A stretch of DNA of 64,000 nt from Latrodectus hesperus (GCA_037975125.1 CM075856.1:3432536-3496535), one strand, 5' to 3'; positions 1-12,169 are shown, counted from the stretch's first letter. A program made the numbers and translations. Notes: generated by a model from the letters alone, not told the origin.

Positions 1-2660
1 ATAAATTTTGCCAAAATGCCCCCACTCTGATCATAACATTCAATTTTAAGAATATTTATTTAAATTTTCTTAAAAACTTTCTTACGTTTTAAAATTTATT
101 TTATTCATCTTCATGGAGGATGAAAATTCTATAGTTTACTTTTCTCCATTTTGAAGTATTTCCATAGCAACGTCCAATCATATTTACTTCATATTCAAAT
201 GAATGCGAATATAAATATTTCATTATAAATATAAAACTTTGAAACATGTTTTTAAAAATATTGACATACAGCTTTGAGAAAAAATTCTTATAAAATATAA
301 AACACATTGTGGTTAATGACATACATTTTGTTATGATTATTCATTTACAAAGAAGTCAAGGAGATTTATGAAAAAATTCACGAAGTGGAATAGTTGTAAA
401 ATTTATTCATGAGAAAATTTATTTTTGTCTAATGCCAGCTTTTCTAATATATGTTTCCAGTTATCATTAAATGATAAAGCTATCTGCAAAATTTTATTAC
501 TGACTTTTCCCAAAATTAATGGTATTTGATGTGATAAGTTTCGACATATATCTAGAAATATTTTTACAAATACTTCAAAAGAAACGTCAAAACATTTGAA
601 TAATGTCCAATGAATATTTGAAATTTTTCATGTAATGTTTCAAAGTCAATGCCATTTTATTTTGTATCGTTAATCTCAAACAAGCAAACAAATTTACATC
701 AAGAATCTTGTTGCGTTATTGATCGAACAAGTTTGTGTCCAATCATTTGAAATGGATGTCAAAAATCATTTAGGGTCAAAAATGTTTGACCATAAATGCA
801 TCGGGAAGACTATCCTCATTTACTCAATTTTGAATAGCTAAATTTCAAATTATCAACGATAAGTTTCTCAAATATTTTTCAGTTGTTATTCTTGGGATTT
901 TGTCCATTAATATATTTATAATATCATCCTTTTGTTTTAGTCATAGTTTCATGGGTATTCATGATATTCATGATCGTCATGATTTAAAGACTTGTGTACT
1001 TAAAAAGTTCTGTTGTGTCCAATGACCCTTTACAGGTTTGAAGAGAAGAGTACAATCTCCAGTCTTGTTATTTTTGATCATAATTAAAGTTATCTTAAAG
1101 GCTGGCTGTATTTATCATCTTCAAGTGGTAGAAATAAGAAGCTGCAAATGCATCAATCAATTTTACTTAATGTCGACTTATGAAGAATTACATGTTGGTG
1201 ATGGAAATCAGGAAAAAATAGGATTAGAAATGAACTTTTTCATTATCAACATAATAAGAATTTATAGTTTACTACGATTAGAGTACTTTTTATCAATATT
1301 CAATGTAAGAAAAATACAAAACACTTAAAATGTGGAGTAACACAGTCAAGTAAAGCATTAGTATTTCTTAGAAAATTTCTAGTCTATAGCTTTCTTTGAA
1401 AATTAATTTTCATTGAAGGCTATAGAATATAAAGTAGCTATAGTATATAGCCTTGAAGTTGTGACAAAAATTTTCCAATGAATTGCTGCAACAAGCTATT
1501 AAATTATTCAACAAATACTGTAATTATTTATTATTTTAACTCTTCATTACAGACTGAATTTCTTATATAATCAAGGAGTAAAAAAATTGATTTTTTCTTA
1601 GGACGTATGATTATTAGCTGAATATAATACTTTTATGTTACTTTCTCTACCAACTTAAAAGTAAACGATATTACACAGGTAGAATAACAAGAATCATCAA
1701 ATGACGTAAATTTCTCAGAGTTATTAATTCACAAACGTTTTTGGATTCCATAAGAATTATTTTGCCTATATTAAGTAAATCATACTGTCAACTTTATAAT
1801 TTATAATATACAGTTTACAATATAAAATATAAGAATATCAAATATAACTTTTTTCCTTTTTAAATATTTTATGAAAAATTTTATAATATATTCGTGATGC
1901 TAGGAATCATTTCAGCGTTTCGGATTATATAGCTTCCAGATTAAATAGAGGAAAACTTTCAAGAAAATATATCTGTCATCTTAATTTTAGATAACCACGT
2001 GATAGTTTTTAATATGAATATCATTTGTAATGAATTCATTATTTATATTTTAAACACGCGTTTTACGAGCATTATTCATCATTAGTTGTATGTCTATATT
2101 CTACCTAGACAATAGTTAAATTAAGCTTGTTTATTATACTTTTATTTGATACTGTAGAGGGAATATACGATGGATTCTTTAAGATATTTTAATGTCTACC
2201 TCTGGTTGTTAATCTTCACTTCTTGGCTCATTCTATAGTGAGCCATACTTACGTGTCTCATGGGAGGAAACCATGAAACATAAGAACTCTCACAGAGAGA
2301 TTTGCATGTGGAGATTATTAATGAAAAACAGCTCTACCATTGCTCTAAAATGGTTTGATGAACTTGAAAAAACGCAATCTTACCACTAGGTCATGTTGAG
2401 TCATAGACTTTAGATATAAAATTATCAAATTAATGAGTGGCTACTTTTAGTTTCATAGGATTTAATCCTTAAAATTAGAGTGCAAACTAACGCATGATTT
2501 TTACACACCAGATAACCTAAGATTCAAAGAAAACAGTATTAAAGTCAGTTGTCTCAAAAATTAATTGTTAAGTTATTGACAGAAAAAGTATGACGTTTTA
2601 CAAATCAAAATACAGACTTAAATCATAAAATCATAGATTATATTCACTATCTATTAAATA
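1..2660. other. AT-rich stretch, no gene recognised
   Basis: I read both strands and saw only short AT-driven open frames. There is no TE protein motif, tRNA-like head, long tandem array or strong inverted repeat. The stretch ends where the AC/AT microsatellite begins. Confidence 0.6.
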
Positions 2661-2665
2661 CTACA

Positions 2666-2787
<122 letters not shown>

Positions 2788-3798
2788 GTATATATATCTA
2801 ATATATAAAATTCTCGTGTCACAGTTTTCGTTGCCATACTCCTCCGAAACGGCTTGACCGATTTTGATGAAATTTTTTGTGCTTATCCGGTATCTATGAG
2901 AATCGGCCAACATCTATTTTTCATCCCCCTAAATGTTAGGGGTAGTACAACCCTAATTTTTTTTATTTTTTTGGTTAGTTCTGTAAGTTCCTAATAGATG
3001 GCGGTTTAGCATCTAAGTTGCACAGGTATTCGGCAGATGGCGACGTGTTTATTTTTCTAGATTATACCATCTTCGAGAAAATTATCGTGCGAGCGCAAGC
3101 GCGTGGTTAAATATAGAATTTACATATATTTTCATGATGTATAATGATACTATAACAATTTTTCGTGAATCATTTTCATAATTATATTTTGTATTGTGTT
3201 TTTATTGTGCAGTATTCAGTTTGAATATTTTTAATATTATAAATGGTAAAATAAAATTTTATTTATTACTGTTTTTCTCTACTAATTTTCATACCACCTC
3301 GAAAATATGTAAGTATTTCTTGATAGCCTTTTATTATTTTTTATTTTTATTTTATAATTTGATAATTATTAATTTATTCAGTAGAACATTTTGATCTAAT
3401 TTATTTATTCAAATGATAAATTCTTTTAATTTTTTTTATTTCAGTATAATGCCGCGGAAAAAATTTTTAGTTTTAATATAATTTAAAATTAAAATAATAA
3501 TAGTTCGATGTCAATGTTATCTACCTCATTTATAACAATTTATTTTTAGATGTCTTTAATTTATATAGTATATTTTATAAGTAAGTCACTGATTACAAAC
3601 TATAATTTAATATAAGATGAATAAAATGTAAATTCAGAAAGTATATGTTGATTTGTGCTTAATTTCAAAATTTCGATACTTTACCTATTACTATTAAATT
3701 TTGGTGAAACGTTTTATTTTTAATCTCCTATGAATGAACCTATTCTAAATTTTTTTAGAAAATATTAATTTGATTGAACCCAAGAATTAGTAAAAAAT

Positions 3799-3885
3799 TG
3801 ATTCAATGTATTTTAAAAACTCCTATGAAGTATCTATGAGAATCGTCATAGATACTTCATAGGAGTTTTAAAATACATTGAATCA
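3799..3885. repeat. Near-perfect 41/40-bp palindrome inside the Helitron
   Basis: The left arm (3799-3839) and right arm (3846-3885) are complementary throughout except for one extra A in the left arm. The loop is GAATCG. The left arm plus loop contains GTATCTATGAGAATCG, which also occurs near the element's 5' end (about 2889-2904), so the palindrome appears to reuse a piece of the 5' region. Confidence 0.95.
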
Positions 3886-3946
3886 GCCATTTCAATCATA
3901 CATTGAAATGGCTGACCCAGCCACTGAAACGCGTGGCTGGGTCAGC
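3886..3946. repeat. Two further stacked hairpins at the Helitron 3' end
   Basis: A GCCATTTCAAT / ATTGAAATGGC hairpin with a short loop is followed at once by the 14-bp CTGACCCAGCCAC-type terminal hairpin. With the upstream palindrome, three hairpins lie head to tail. A GC-rich terminal hairpin is the expected Helitron 3' signal; the extra two are unusual. Confidence 0.9.
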
Positions 3947-3948
3947 TG

Positions 3949-4045
3949 TATATATATATATTTATATATTTATATGTATATTATATATATGTATATATAT
4001 ATATATATATGTGTATAAATATATATATATATATATATATATAGT
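3949..4045. repeat. Impure (TA)n microsatellite
   Basis: TA dinucleotides interrupted by TT and GT steps. This is probably the right half of the AT repeat into which the Helitron-like element inserted. Confidence 0.9.
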
Positions 4046-4364
4046 AACTGTAATTATCTAATATATAACTGGTGCATAAGAGAAAAATGACAAGAAAATT
4101 AAAACATCCTAGTAATATGATTGCGCATATTTTAATACAAACGTAGTTTATTGAAGAACTCTTAGTTTCATTCTTTAATAAAAACTGCAGTCCTTAGAAT
4201 TATATAATCTAATTACCATGAATTTATGATATTTTAACTACTTTTTTAAAAAATTATTGAATCATGATTTTACAATTAAAATAATTATCATTAATTGTCT
4301 TAACGATCTCTCTCTCTCTCTCTCCCTCTGTATATATATATATATATATATATATCTCCCTCTG

Positions 4365-4450
<86 letters not shown>

Positions 4451-5725
4451 CCTCTAAGAAATTTGCTAAAAACTTTTTGTGGATCCTGGAACACTTTTGT
4501 AAGCAATCATAAAATACTTTTAAAAGTAGTACAATGTTCTCCCATATAAAGGAATATAAACATTTGATAAGTTAGCAATTACTGTAAAGTGTGAGTAAAT
4601 ATTTGTAAATATGAAATCATGCATTTTTAACATTACAAACTAACATACAATTATTTATTTGGATAACAGAAGACATTTTTTAAATTATTTTAAATTTCAA
4701 ATTAAAGTACTGAGTTTTTTACTAAATATGGAGGACAATATTTATATACATAAATAAGTAAATACTTGTGTAATAATATTATGTATGGAACAACAAAATT
4801 GTGAAATGGAATTGACTCAAAAACAACAGAATTATATACATGCATTTATATATAAAAAGTAGTTTAAATATTAAAAAATTAATGTTTCATAAATTAAGAG
4901 AAGTTACTTTCATTTCATATATTTAATACCTTGAACACATCTGTTAAATGCATTAATTAAAATTTTTTAAACTATATATGCTTAAAAATTATTGATTTCT
5001 GCTTGCTCTAAGCTAATTGCAAACCTTTTAAATCAGTAGTGTGCTTTTTTTAAAGGTTGTATATTATTCTAGAAGTTTCATTACTTCTATATTTTTTTCT
5101 AGTAACGTTATTCTTAATTAACTCTTAGATTATATTACATAACCTTCAGCTTAAAATAACGGAAATTTTTCCTCACAATGTTTGCATTGCATTATATAAT
5201 TTATTCAACCACCCACTTATCACGAAAAGAATTTTAATTGATTGTAGAATTTTTTCATGGAAATTCATTAATCTTCAGTTCCAAAAATGATAAACATTTT
5301 ATCTGAAGTTCTTTGGACGAAACGCGTTTATATTTTATCAACTTGTATTTTCACTATCTTTTTTTTAATTAAAAATGTTTACATGAAATATTTCTAGTAA
5401 ATATATTTCATTGAAGCAGGATTAAGTAAATTATAATTAAGTATTCAAATTAAATGTTTAAAATGGTACTACTTTTTTAAACATTTTGTTTCAAGCAAAA
5501 GTGTAGCTAATGGTGTCTCCTGGTTTTGAAGGGGAAAAATCCTGATTTTTTTTCCCTCAAAATCAGTAAAATTGGATTTTTTCCTCCAAGGTTATTGCAG
5601 TAATGATAATAATAATTTATTACTATTCAACTATCCTATTATTTTATTGGTATTTTTCAAAGTATGAGTTGAATTTAATTTATTTTTAAATTTAAGTTTC
5701 CTACCTACTCTGATCGTCTTCGTCT
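4046..5725. other. AT-rich stretch with one compound microsatellite
   Basis: Apart from the TC/TA microsatellite at 4308-4449 the sequence is AT-rich, with no protein motif or SINE head seen on either strand. Confidence 0.55.
4308..4449. repeat. (TC)n-(TA)n compound microsatellite with a duplicated unit
   Basis: A TC run is followed by two copies of a TCTCCCTCTG-(TA)n unit and then a long TA run. The open frames on both strands here are dinucleotide-repeat translations. Confidence 0.95.
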
Positions 5726-5729
5726 TCTT

Positions 5730-6185
5730 AGAGTTGGGTTAGTATGTCATCGGGCACCTCTGCTTTTATCAGCATTTTGTACTTTTAACTCCAAACCCAA
5801 TGTTTCCTAGTTCCAGTATCTCGGCTCACCCACTTTATTAATAAAGTCCGATAACCCTTTAATGGAGTCTAAGTGTAACTCTCTAGTATGGATGACGCCT
5901 AAAGAAGTTAATCTAGGGAGGACAAGAGCCTCGCATTCGTAAATGATATGCTTGGCCGTTTCTTCTTGCGTATGACATTTCCTGCAGATAGGATCTTGCT
6001 GAAACTGTTCCATTTTATGGATGTGTTTTCTGAAAGATTAGTGCCCAGTTATGAAGCCTACGATTAAACGTATCTTCTGCCTAGAGCATCATAGAATTTC
6101 AGAGGCAATCCTCGCTGATGATGCACAGATCATACTTTTAGCGTGGGTTTGATCAGGAGTGTTGAGCCAAGTTTCATACATCTTC
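5730..6185 (-). pseudogene. Non-LTR retrotransposon ORF2 3' fragment
   Basis: Read on the minus strand, the frame contains QKIRLIVGFITGH, then a cysteine motif CRKC-x7-H-x4-C (TAKHIIYEC), then GLSDFINKVG. This order is typical of the region after the RNase H domain at the C-terminus of Jockey/I-type LINE ORF2 proteins. Stop codons and frame shifts interrupt it upstream of residue Met at 6013; the last 68 codons are open. No 5' part (endonuclease or reverse transcriptase) is present, so this is a 5'-truncated, inactive copy. The clade is uncertain. Confidence 0.75.
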
Positions 6186-6189
6186 CGTT

Positions 6190-6586
6190 TTACTTCTATT
6201 ATTTATTATCATATATTAATAGAAAATTCTTAATTAAGCTTAAAATCATTTTAATTTTTTCTATCCCTCTGTAACTAGTTTTTATTAATCACTCATGTTG
6301 AACAAGCTACCTAATTTTTAAAATTATTTCTACCGACTCAAGGAATGAGATATAAATATCTATTTTCAAACAGTTAACTATAGAAATCAATTCGATTAAC
6401 GAAAAATTTCGAATATCACCAAATTTATCCTTGAAATTAATATCATCTTTTTCGAAATAAGAACCATGAGAGCTTTTTATGCACTAACGATTCAATCAAT
6501 CACCGTCATTGCCAAATAACAACTGATAAAATAGTTTAATTTCTTCTAACTATTCAGATCTCCTAATCCATATGCGATTTCAATAA
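6190..6586. other. AT-rich spacer, nothing recognised
   Basis: Lies between the LINE fragment and the left TIR of the Tc1/mariner element. I saw no repeat or coding signal. Confidence 0.5.
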
Positions 6587-7183
6587 TACTCTGCGTGAAA
6601 AAATAGAAGGACAATAGTATTTTTTCAAATGAGAGAAAAACTTGTATTTTTACAAAATAATTAATAAATTCTTTTAAAAACTTATTTACAATCAGATAAC
6701 TATATATGTTACATGTATTTAAAAAAACTGCATGGTTATTACAAATAAAAATTTATTTCATTCACATCATACTGTATTAAAAATATAGAAGGAAAGTTCT
6801 TAGTAATGAAAGTAAAAAACTTTTTTGTAAGAAAATCTTCTGTCGGTTGCTTTAACTACGTCAAAGACTCAATTTTGCCATTGAATCATATAAGTCTTGA
6901 ATTTTGATTTGACAAAAATTATCCGAAACACAATTCAAAGCTTCTCGAAGCTCGATCAAAGATTCATATTGCTTGCCAATTCGTAGATACGCCAAAAAAT
7001 TACTGACCATATATTTTCACCATTATGGATGCCTGAATTTTTAACAGGACATGCCAAATCTCGAATAGTATTTGTTTAAAAACAATTTTATCCCCATTGG
7101 CCTTGTAAATTGATGCTCCATCTTGCTAAAATATCCAGTTTTTTCCGTTTAGCTCAGTGTCATAGGGAAGAAGATCTGAATTT

Positions 7184-7500
7184 GCCGACTAACTTGTTTA
7201 GTGGTCAGCGTGCCTGACTGCGGATAAGGAGGTCCTGGATTTGAATCCCGGTTCGGGCATGGATGTACTTTCTCTCTCTATCTATCCTTTCCTTGTCTTT
7301 GTCCTTTCCTTGTATGAATGAGGTGTGAATGGTTGCCTACCCTATAAACGGGTACCTATGGCATGTGTGTAGAGCAAAGTCGTACTTTCACCTTCATGGT
7401 GCTCTGATTAAACGAAAGACGCTCCCAACTGACTTAAATTCGCATAGCCAAAGGCATAGCCAGCTTGGCTTGTCCATGTGCCATTAATAACAACAACAAC
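7184..7500 (+). mobile_element. SINE A with tail 2, inserted in Tc1/mariner
   Basis: A tRNA-like head has the A-box region TAGTGGTCAGCGTGCC and a B-box-like GGATTTGAATCCC. It is followed by the TC-rich segment and core (CCTATAAACGGGT), then the tail-2 module (AGAGCAAAGTCGTACTTTCACC ... GTCCATGTGCCATTAA) and (AAC)n. Flanking copies AGATCTGAATTT and AGATCTTAATTT form a 12-bp TSD with one mismatch. It was transcribed by RNA polymerase III in principle, and the insertion postdates the transposon. Confidence 0.92.
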
Positions 7501-7911
7501 AGATCTTAATTTAAAATTTGAATTTTATTTGTATGCTTCTGTCTTCCATCCAGAAACACCAGATTTTTTTCCACCGTACCCAACAACTATCCAAACCCTT
7601 AATCTACCTCCTCCCATCTGCCTTTTAGAATAATGTTCTTCTTATGTACTCAGACAAAGCCAATAATATTGATAACCGTCTGGGCCATCTAAATTGATTT
7701 TCTTCCATAAGAAAAAGTAACTGAGATCTATTCGGAGCTCCAAGACATGTGTCTGTATGGCCTACTGTACCCGGGGCTCAATATATCTTTCGTTCCTTAT
7801 AGAATTGTACTTTCTTTTCTTGAATATGTACGTTTTTGATCTTTTTATGTTGCTGTAAAATGTTCCTCTGGTTACATGTATGATTTCAGTTTGGTCTTGT
7901 TTTTTCCAATG

Positions 7912-8298
7912 GGCCGTGGTAGCCTAGTGGTTAGGGTATCGGCCTTCCATCTGGAAGGACGGGGTTCGATTCCCAATGCCGCCAAAGACCCACCGATTAC
8001 CTCGATATGCGTGCTCGTTAAATCTATAGAATCGATAGTCCTGTGGTCGGTCGTTCAGCAGTTACCATGGGTTCAATGGTCTGGAGAAAATTTCCTCCCC
8101 CTTCAGATCAATGTCAAAATTGAGAGAGAGTGGATTCTCTGGTGGTGCCATCTATCGGAGGATTTAAAAAAGAGCAAAGACGTACTTTCACTTTCATGGT
8201 GCTCTGATTAAAAAAAACGAAAGACTATTGACTTAAATTCGCATTTCCAAGGCATAGCGAGATTGGCTTGTCCAAGTGTCATAAGTAACAACAACAAC
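7912..8298 (+). mobile_element. SINE B (tRNA head, tail 2), inserted in Tc1/mariner
   Basis: The head GGCCGTGGTAGCCTAGTGG with B box GGTTCGATTCCC differs from family A. The 3' part, from GCAAAGACGTACTTTCAC to the (AAC)n end, is the same tail-2 module as in the neighbouring A copy. The TSD TTTTCCAATG is perfect (7902-7911 and 8299-8308). A partial open frame across the head is coincidental. Confidence 0.9.
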
Positions 8299-8910
8299 TT
8301 TTCCAATGCTTCCAAGGGTTTTTTTCCCCAAGGATTTTTCTTTGATCACGTGGTGTCAACTTTTTAGGTCCTCTAGTGTTTGGTTTCCTCTGACGCTTCG
8401 GGGTTTTTCAGAAATTCCAAACATCGTTTGGACTGATATGTAGATTCCTTGCAATTTTCCTTACACTTTTGCCAACTTCTTCATGTACCCCACTTTGGTA
8501 TTTTTGAAATTAACTTGAATTATTTTAAAGGTTTCCCCTTAAACATCTTAACTGCACAAAAATTGAGGATTTTTATTTAACAAAATATATTTTTGAAAAA
8601 AAGACAGTTTTTAAAAAAAAACGTTGTTTTCAAGATATTAAACTGCTACTGAATCCAAAATGAGAATGTTTTTGTATAAATCCTATTTTTTTCACACAGA
8701 CCAAAAATTCTTAAGTAGTATTTATATATATTTCCTTAGTGGGAGATAAAACTCATTCACTGAAAATAAAAGAAAAATAGCTTAATAAAATAAAAAAGAA
8801 ATTTTACGATAATTTCGTAAGCAATTAAAATATAAATCACAATTTATAAAATATGAGTGTCCTTCTAACTTTTTCACGTAGTGTATCACTTAAAATCATC
8901 TTCTTAAAAT

Positions 8911-9183
8911 AAACTCGATGGCACGACAGCCAATGTGGGCCAAGGCCTACAGTGCCCATAACTGTTTTCACGACCGAGGGCCCTGGGATGCGAAGCATAT
9001 GTCCCAGTTAGGTGGTCAGCTTAACGTAAGACTCCCAGTGTTTATTTCCCGAGCATGCTTGGTACTCAGTTAATCGACCCACAGAAGGGATGAAAGGCTG
9101 AGTCAACCTTGCCCAACCCGAGGATGGAACCTCGGACCTGTGTCATGGGAGCGTGAAACGCTGCCAATAAGCCACCGGGCTTT
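8911..9183 (-). mobile_element. SINE C, full length
   Basis: On the minus strand a tRNA-like head (CCCGGTGGCTTATTGGCAGCG, B box GGTTCCATCC) is followed by TCAGCCTTTCATCCCTTC, AAGCATGCTCGGGA and GACATATGCTTCGCATCC, ending GGCTGTCGTGCCATCGAG. The flanks share an imperfect CATCTTC-type duplication. This is the complete form against which the other C copies can be compared. Confidence 0.88.
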
Positions 9184-9189
9184 AAAAGC

Positions 9190-10036
9190 ATCTTCCTAAT
9201 AAAAGTAAATCACCTTGCATCTAAGTAAAATTAATCAAAGTCAGAATCACACAAATCAGCGTAAAAAAGATACTTAATGAGGCTCAACAAAATACTCGCC
9301 TCAGACTTTCGACGACACAGTGGAGCTAGAGGAATTTCGTCTCGTTATAGTCAAACGATACACAATTCTTACAAAAACGAAATTTATTTAAAATGAAAAT
9401 ATAAAACTGGGTTCCCATATAAAGAAATATGATAAATAATGCAAAAATTAATATTTTAATTAAAATACAATAAATATTATTTATAGTTATTAATAATTAT
9501 GATTAAAAAATTATTTATAAATAATTATGATTAAAAAATTATTTATAATTTAACAATGTTTCAGCTTTAAAATCATCTAGGTTCAAACTATATTGAAATT
9601 AATCTGTCTTACGTTTTCAACTAAAGTTCATTTTCAAAAGCTTATCACTGAAATTGTTGCTAAATCAAACAGCACTAGAATGATGTTATGCTGCTAATAT
9701 GATCAATTAGTATTTCAAAACCAAATAGTTTCTTGCTGATATTTAACTCATTCAAAAACCAAACTTGCTACCGACCATTTACAACAGTTATCATTTAATC
9801 AACAGCGAGATTTTAAACTGCAATAAGTTGTGGATTAATTTGTCATTTGTAAAAAAAAATATCAAAGCTTTTTTAAGAAAGAAAATTTTTTTTAAATGCT
9901 AATGTTTGCACATCACACAGAAATAAAAAAGTAATTCGACTAATGCCTTTTAAAGAAAATCGTTTAGTTGAACTTTTTTTTAACGGAAATTTTCATTGTA
10001 TCAAATTTCGTTGGTGTGATTAGCATTAGACATAAT
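9190..10036. other. AT-rich spacer, nothing recognised
   Basis: Contains a short AATTATTTATAA-type duplication near 9480-9548 and no other structure I can name. Confidence 0.5.
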
Positions 10037-10037
10037 T

Positions 10038-10336
10038 TTTTTTCCAATGGCGGGCACAAGAGGGTTGAACCCTATGCCACAACAAGGCCAGAGACTGCTA
10101 CTCATTTGTAGTTACCCAGCGGGCACCTGTGAACCAAATCACAGAGGCGAGTAGCGTTACCCGCTCCATACCACCACAAACCCGTTTATAGGGAGGGCCA
10201 CATTCATACAACATCACAGAAGAAAGGACAGAGAAACACAGAGAAGGAAAGAAACATCCATGGCCGTACCGGGATTCGAGCCCGGGACCAACAGCACAGG
10301 AGTCAGGAACGCTAACCACTCAGCCAATCGGTCGGC
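10038..10336 (-). mobile_element. SINE D, full length
   Basis: On the minus strand the head is GACCGATTGGCTGAGTGG with B box GGGCTCGAATCCC. The core CCCTATAAACGGG is shared with family A. The tail reads GGGTTCAACCCTCTTGTG...CCATTGG and poly(A). Flanks AGACATAATT and AGACGTAATT look like a TSD. Confidence 0.9.
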
Positions 10337-10339
10337 AGA

Positions 10340-11855
10340 CGTAATTATTATAATATAACTTTTTTTAAAAAAAGTTAAATATAATTTACAAAAAATTTCA
10401 ATGTATTTTAGATTTTTTAATTTTATGTGTTCCTTAATTATATTGTTTTAGGAAAATAATTAGCATCATTAAAATAATATTAAATATTTCTTAAATACTT
10501 AATACATCATTGAATAAAATATCTAAGCAATTTATTGGAAAAAACGAGTTCTGAAAAAGTTTGAAATCCGTTTTCAATTAAATTTCTGTAATTTCAGTGG
10601 CTAATATTAGAAAGTATAAATCTTGAACGCCCATTCAATATTAATTAGATAATTAACGTTTCAAACTAATAACTCAAGGGCATTTAAAAAAAACAATCCA
10701 TAATAGTACAATTAATTTTGCCCCGCTAATTAAATAAACTATAAAAATTTTTCTTTCAATTTATTCCATTATACACAAATGTAAGTGGTCACAATCAGCT
10801 AAATGATTTTTAAATCACTTTTCTATATTCTACATCTTTTTTATGTGTAAGTGATTAATTATTCAAATGTTTATATGAACTAATTATCGGAAGAACTATT
10901 TATTTTATAATTCTAATAAATTTTATTTTATTTACTTTAATTTATTTATTTATTAACTTATTTTTTTGTTTTTACTAATGTTTAATTATATGATAAATCA
11001 TCATATAATTATTTATTTATGATTAAAATAAAAAATCCTTTAATTAAAATTGAAAGAAACAGAAATATTTTATTATATTTGTTTTTATTCTCAACTCTTC
11101 CATTTTGTTTCGTAAAGAATAAAAAGAGGTAATTAATCCCAAAGAGTTATTTTTTGCACAATATTTGATGTAGATTAATATCTAATGTTAATTAAATCCT
11201 GATTTGAATTACTAATACTAACATCTTGAAATATTATGCATAACACGTGTTGAGAAGGTAAAATGCTACATAGCTGGTACATTTTTATTTTGGGAGATAA
11301 TTGGATGCATTTGTAATAAATTTTAGTACAAAATAAAGCATTAATGCGTTAATTAGATATAAGAAGGTATAGGGAGAAATTTTTCGTATTTTAGTAATTA
11401 ATCTGTAAACCAAATTAAATTATATGATTTTATACTGTATGGTATTATTCACCACAATTTATTTCTAAAGAGTCCATCAAATTTACTTTTACAGATACTT
11501 TTATAGTTTAATGTGATCTGTAGAAAATTCTCAGTTAAAAAGCGAATCAAAAAAAATTTTAACCATACTAATAATTAAATAAAGTGTGTATTTTCTTAGT
11601 TATTTTCTTATTCTTCTTTTCTTATAGTTAGTATATTTTCTGCAAAAAAATCTAAAAAAAAATTAACCGTACTAATAATTAAATAAAATGTATATTTAGA
11701 TAATCATAAAATAAAAATTGTTTAATTTAGGAAGTGACGCTAATCTTCAGTTCAGCTCTGTTGCTGAGTTTACAAACCTTCCCTCCAGATTAACGAGTGA
11801 AAACTCTAAGAATATAAAATTAAATATTTAAAAAGATTTTTAAAAAACCTATCAC
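10340..11855. other. AT-rich stretch with a small tandem duplication
   Basis: A segment around 11547-11593 (AACCATACTAATAATTAAAT) recurs at about 11651-11696 (AACCGTACTAATAATTAAAT), spacing about 104 bp. Nothing else is recognised. Confidence 0.6.
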
Positions 11856-11856
11856 A

Positions 11857-12167
11857 AGTCGACCGATGGCTGGAGGGTTATCGTTCCTGGCTCCTGAGCT
11901 ATGAGTCCCGGGTTCAAATCCCGGTTCGGGCATGGATGTTTCTTTCCTTCTCTGTTCTCTCTGTGTTCCTCTGTTCTTTCTTCTGTGATGTTGTATGAAT
12001 GTGGCCCACCCTGTAAACGGTTTTGTAGGGGGTATGGGACAGGCAACGCTACTCGCCTCCGTGACTTGGTTCACAGGTCCCCACTGGGTAACGACAAATG
12101 AGAAGCAGTATCTGGCCTTGTTGTGGCATAGGGCTCGTCACACAAGAGCCCGCCGTTGGAAAAAAAT
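11857..12167 (+). mobile_element. SINE D, full length, sense orientation
   Basis: The head GTCGACCGATGGCTGGAGGG, B box GGTTCAAATCCC, core CCTGTAAACGG and tail ending in CGCCGTTGG-poly(A) match the copy at 10 kb. Overlapping open frames on both strands (64-84 codons) are incidental translations of the SINE. Confidence 0.9.
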
Positions 12168-12169
12168 TC

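Larger units (their letters stand above)
2797..3949 (+). mobile_element. Helitron-like non-autonomous element
   Basis: The left end begins with TC after an A and continues with TAATATATAAAATTCTCG and then a segment containing CTCCTCCGAAACGGCTTGAC. I recall this as the 5' terminus of many arthropod Helitrons. The right end is a GC-rich 14-bp hairpin (arms 3911-3924 and 3933-3946, loop TGAAACGC) followed by CTGT, where a canonical Helitron has CTRR, here probably a mutated CTAG. Both ends abut AT repeats, consistent with insertion between A and T. At about 1.15 kb with no Rep/helicase frame it would be non-autonomous. Family placement rests on remembered terminal sequence, not a search. Confidence 0.75.
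6800..8546 (-). pseudogene. Broken Tc1/mariner transposase
   Basis: Reading right to left across three frames: the N-terminal helix-turn-helix (GKSVRKIARNLHIS, about 8431-8483); the linker GPKKLTPRDQRKIL (about 8320-8375); then, beyond the first SINE, the catalytic-core stretch EKKINLDGPDGYQYYW (about 7659-7705) and GGGRLRVWI; then, beyond the second SINE, DGASIYKANGDK carrying the second catalytic Asp (about 7095-7126); ENIWS with the usual PDLNPI part degraded; and LYDSMAK near the C-terminus (about 6877-6896). Several stops, frameshifts and both SINE insertions make it inactive. The putative start is the ATG at 8546, chosen because HTH homology begins shortly after it. Confidence 0.88.
6589..8883 (-). 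mobile_element. Tc1/mariner element with TIRs, split by two SINEs
   Basis: The left end (CTCTGCGTGAAAAAATAG) and right end (reverse complement CACTACGTGAAAAAGTTAG) are imperfect inverted repeats that both run on into AAGGACA. Each is bordered by a TA dinucleotide, the Tc1/mariner target. Subtracting the two internal SINEs leaves about 1.6 kb, the usual size for this superfamily. The transposase reads on the minus strand and is decayed. A family-C SINE lies just outside the right end. The TIRs, TA sites and transposase motifs agree, so the superfamily call is firm. Confidence 0.9.

Noticed and set aside
4257..4506. Open frames on both strands with Tyr-Ile repeats
   Set aside because: Dinucleotide-repeat translations.
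7236..7260. Functional tRNA genes at the B-box-like sites throughout the window
   Set aside because: Every site continues into a SINE body and tail, lacks a clear acceptor stem and occurs as dispersed copies with TSDs, so they are SINE heads.
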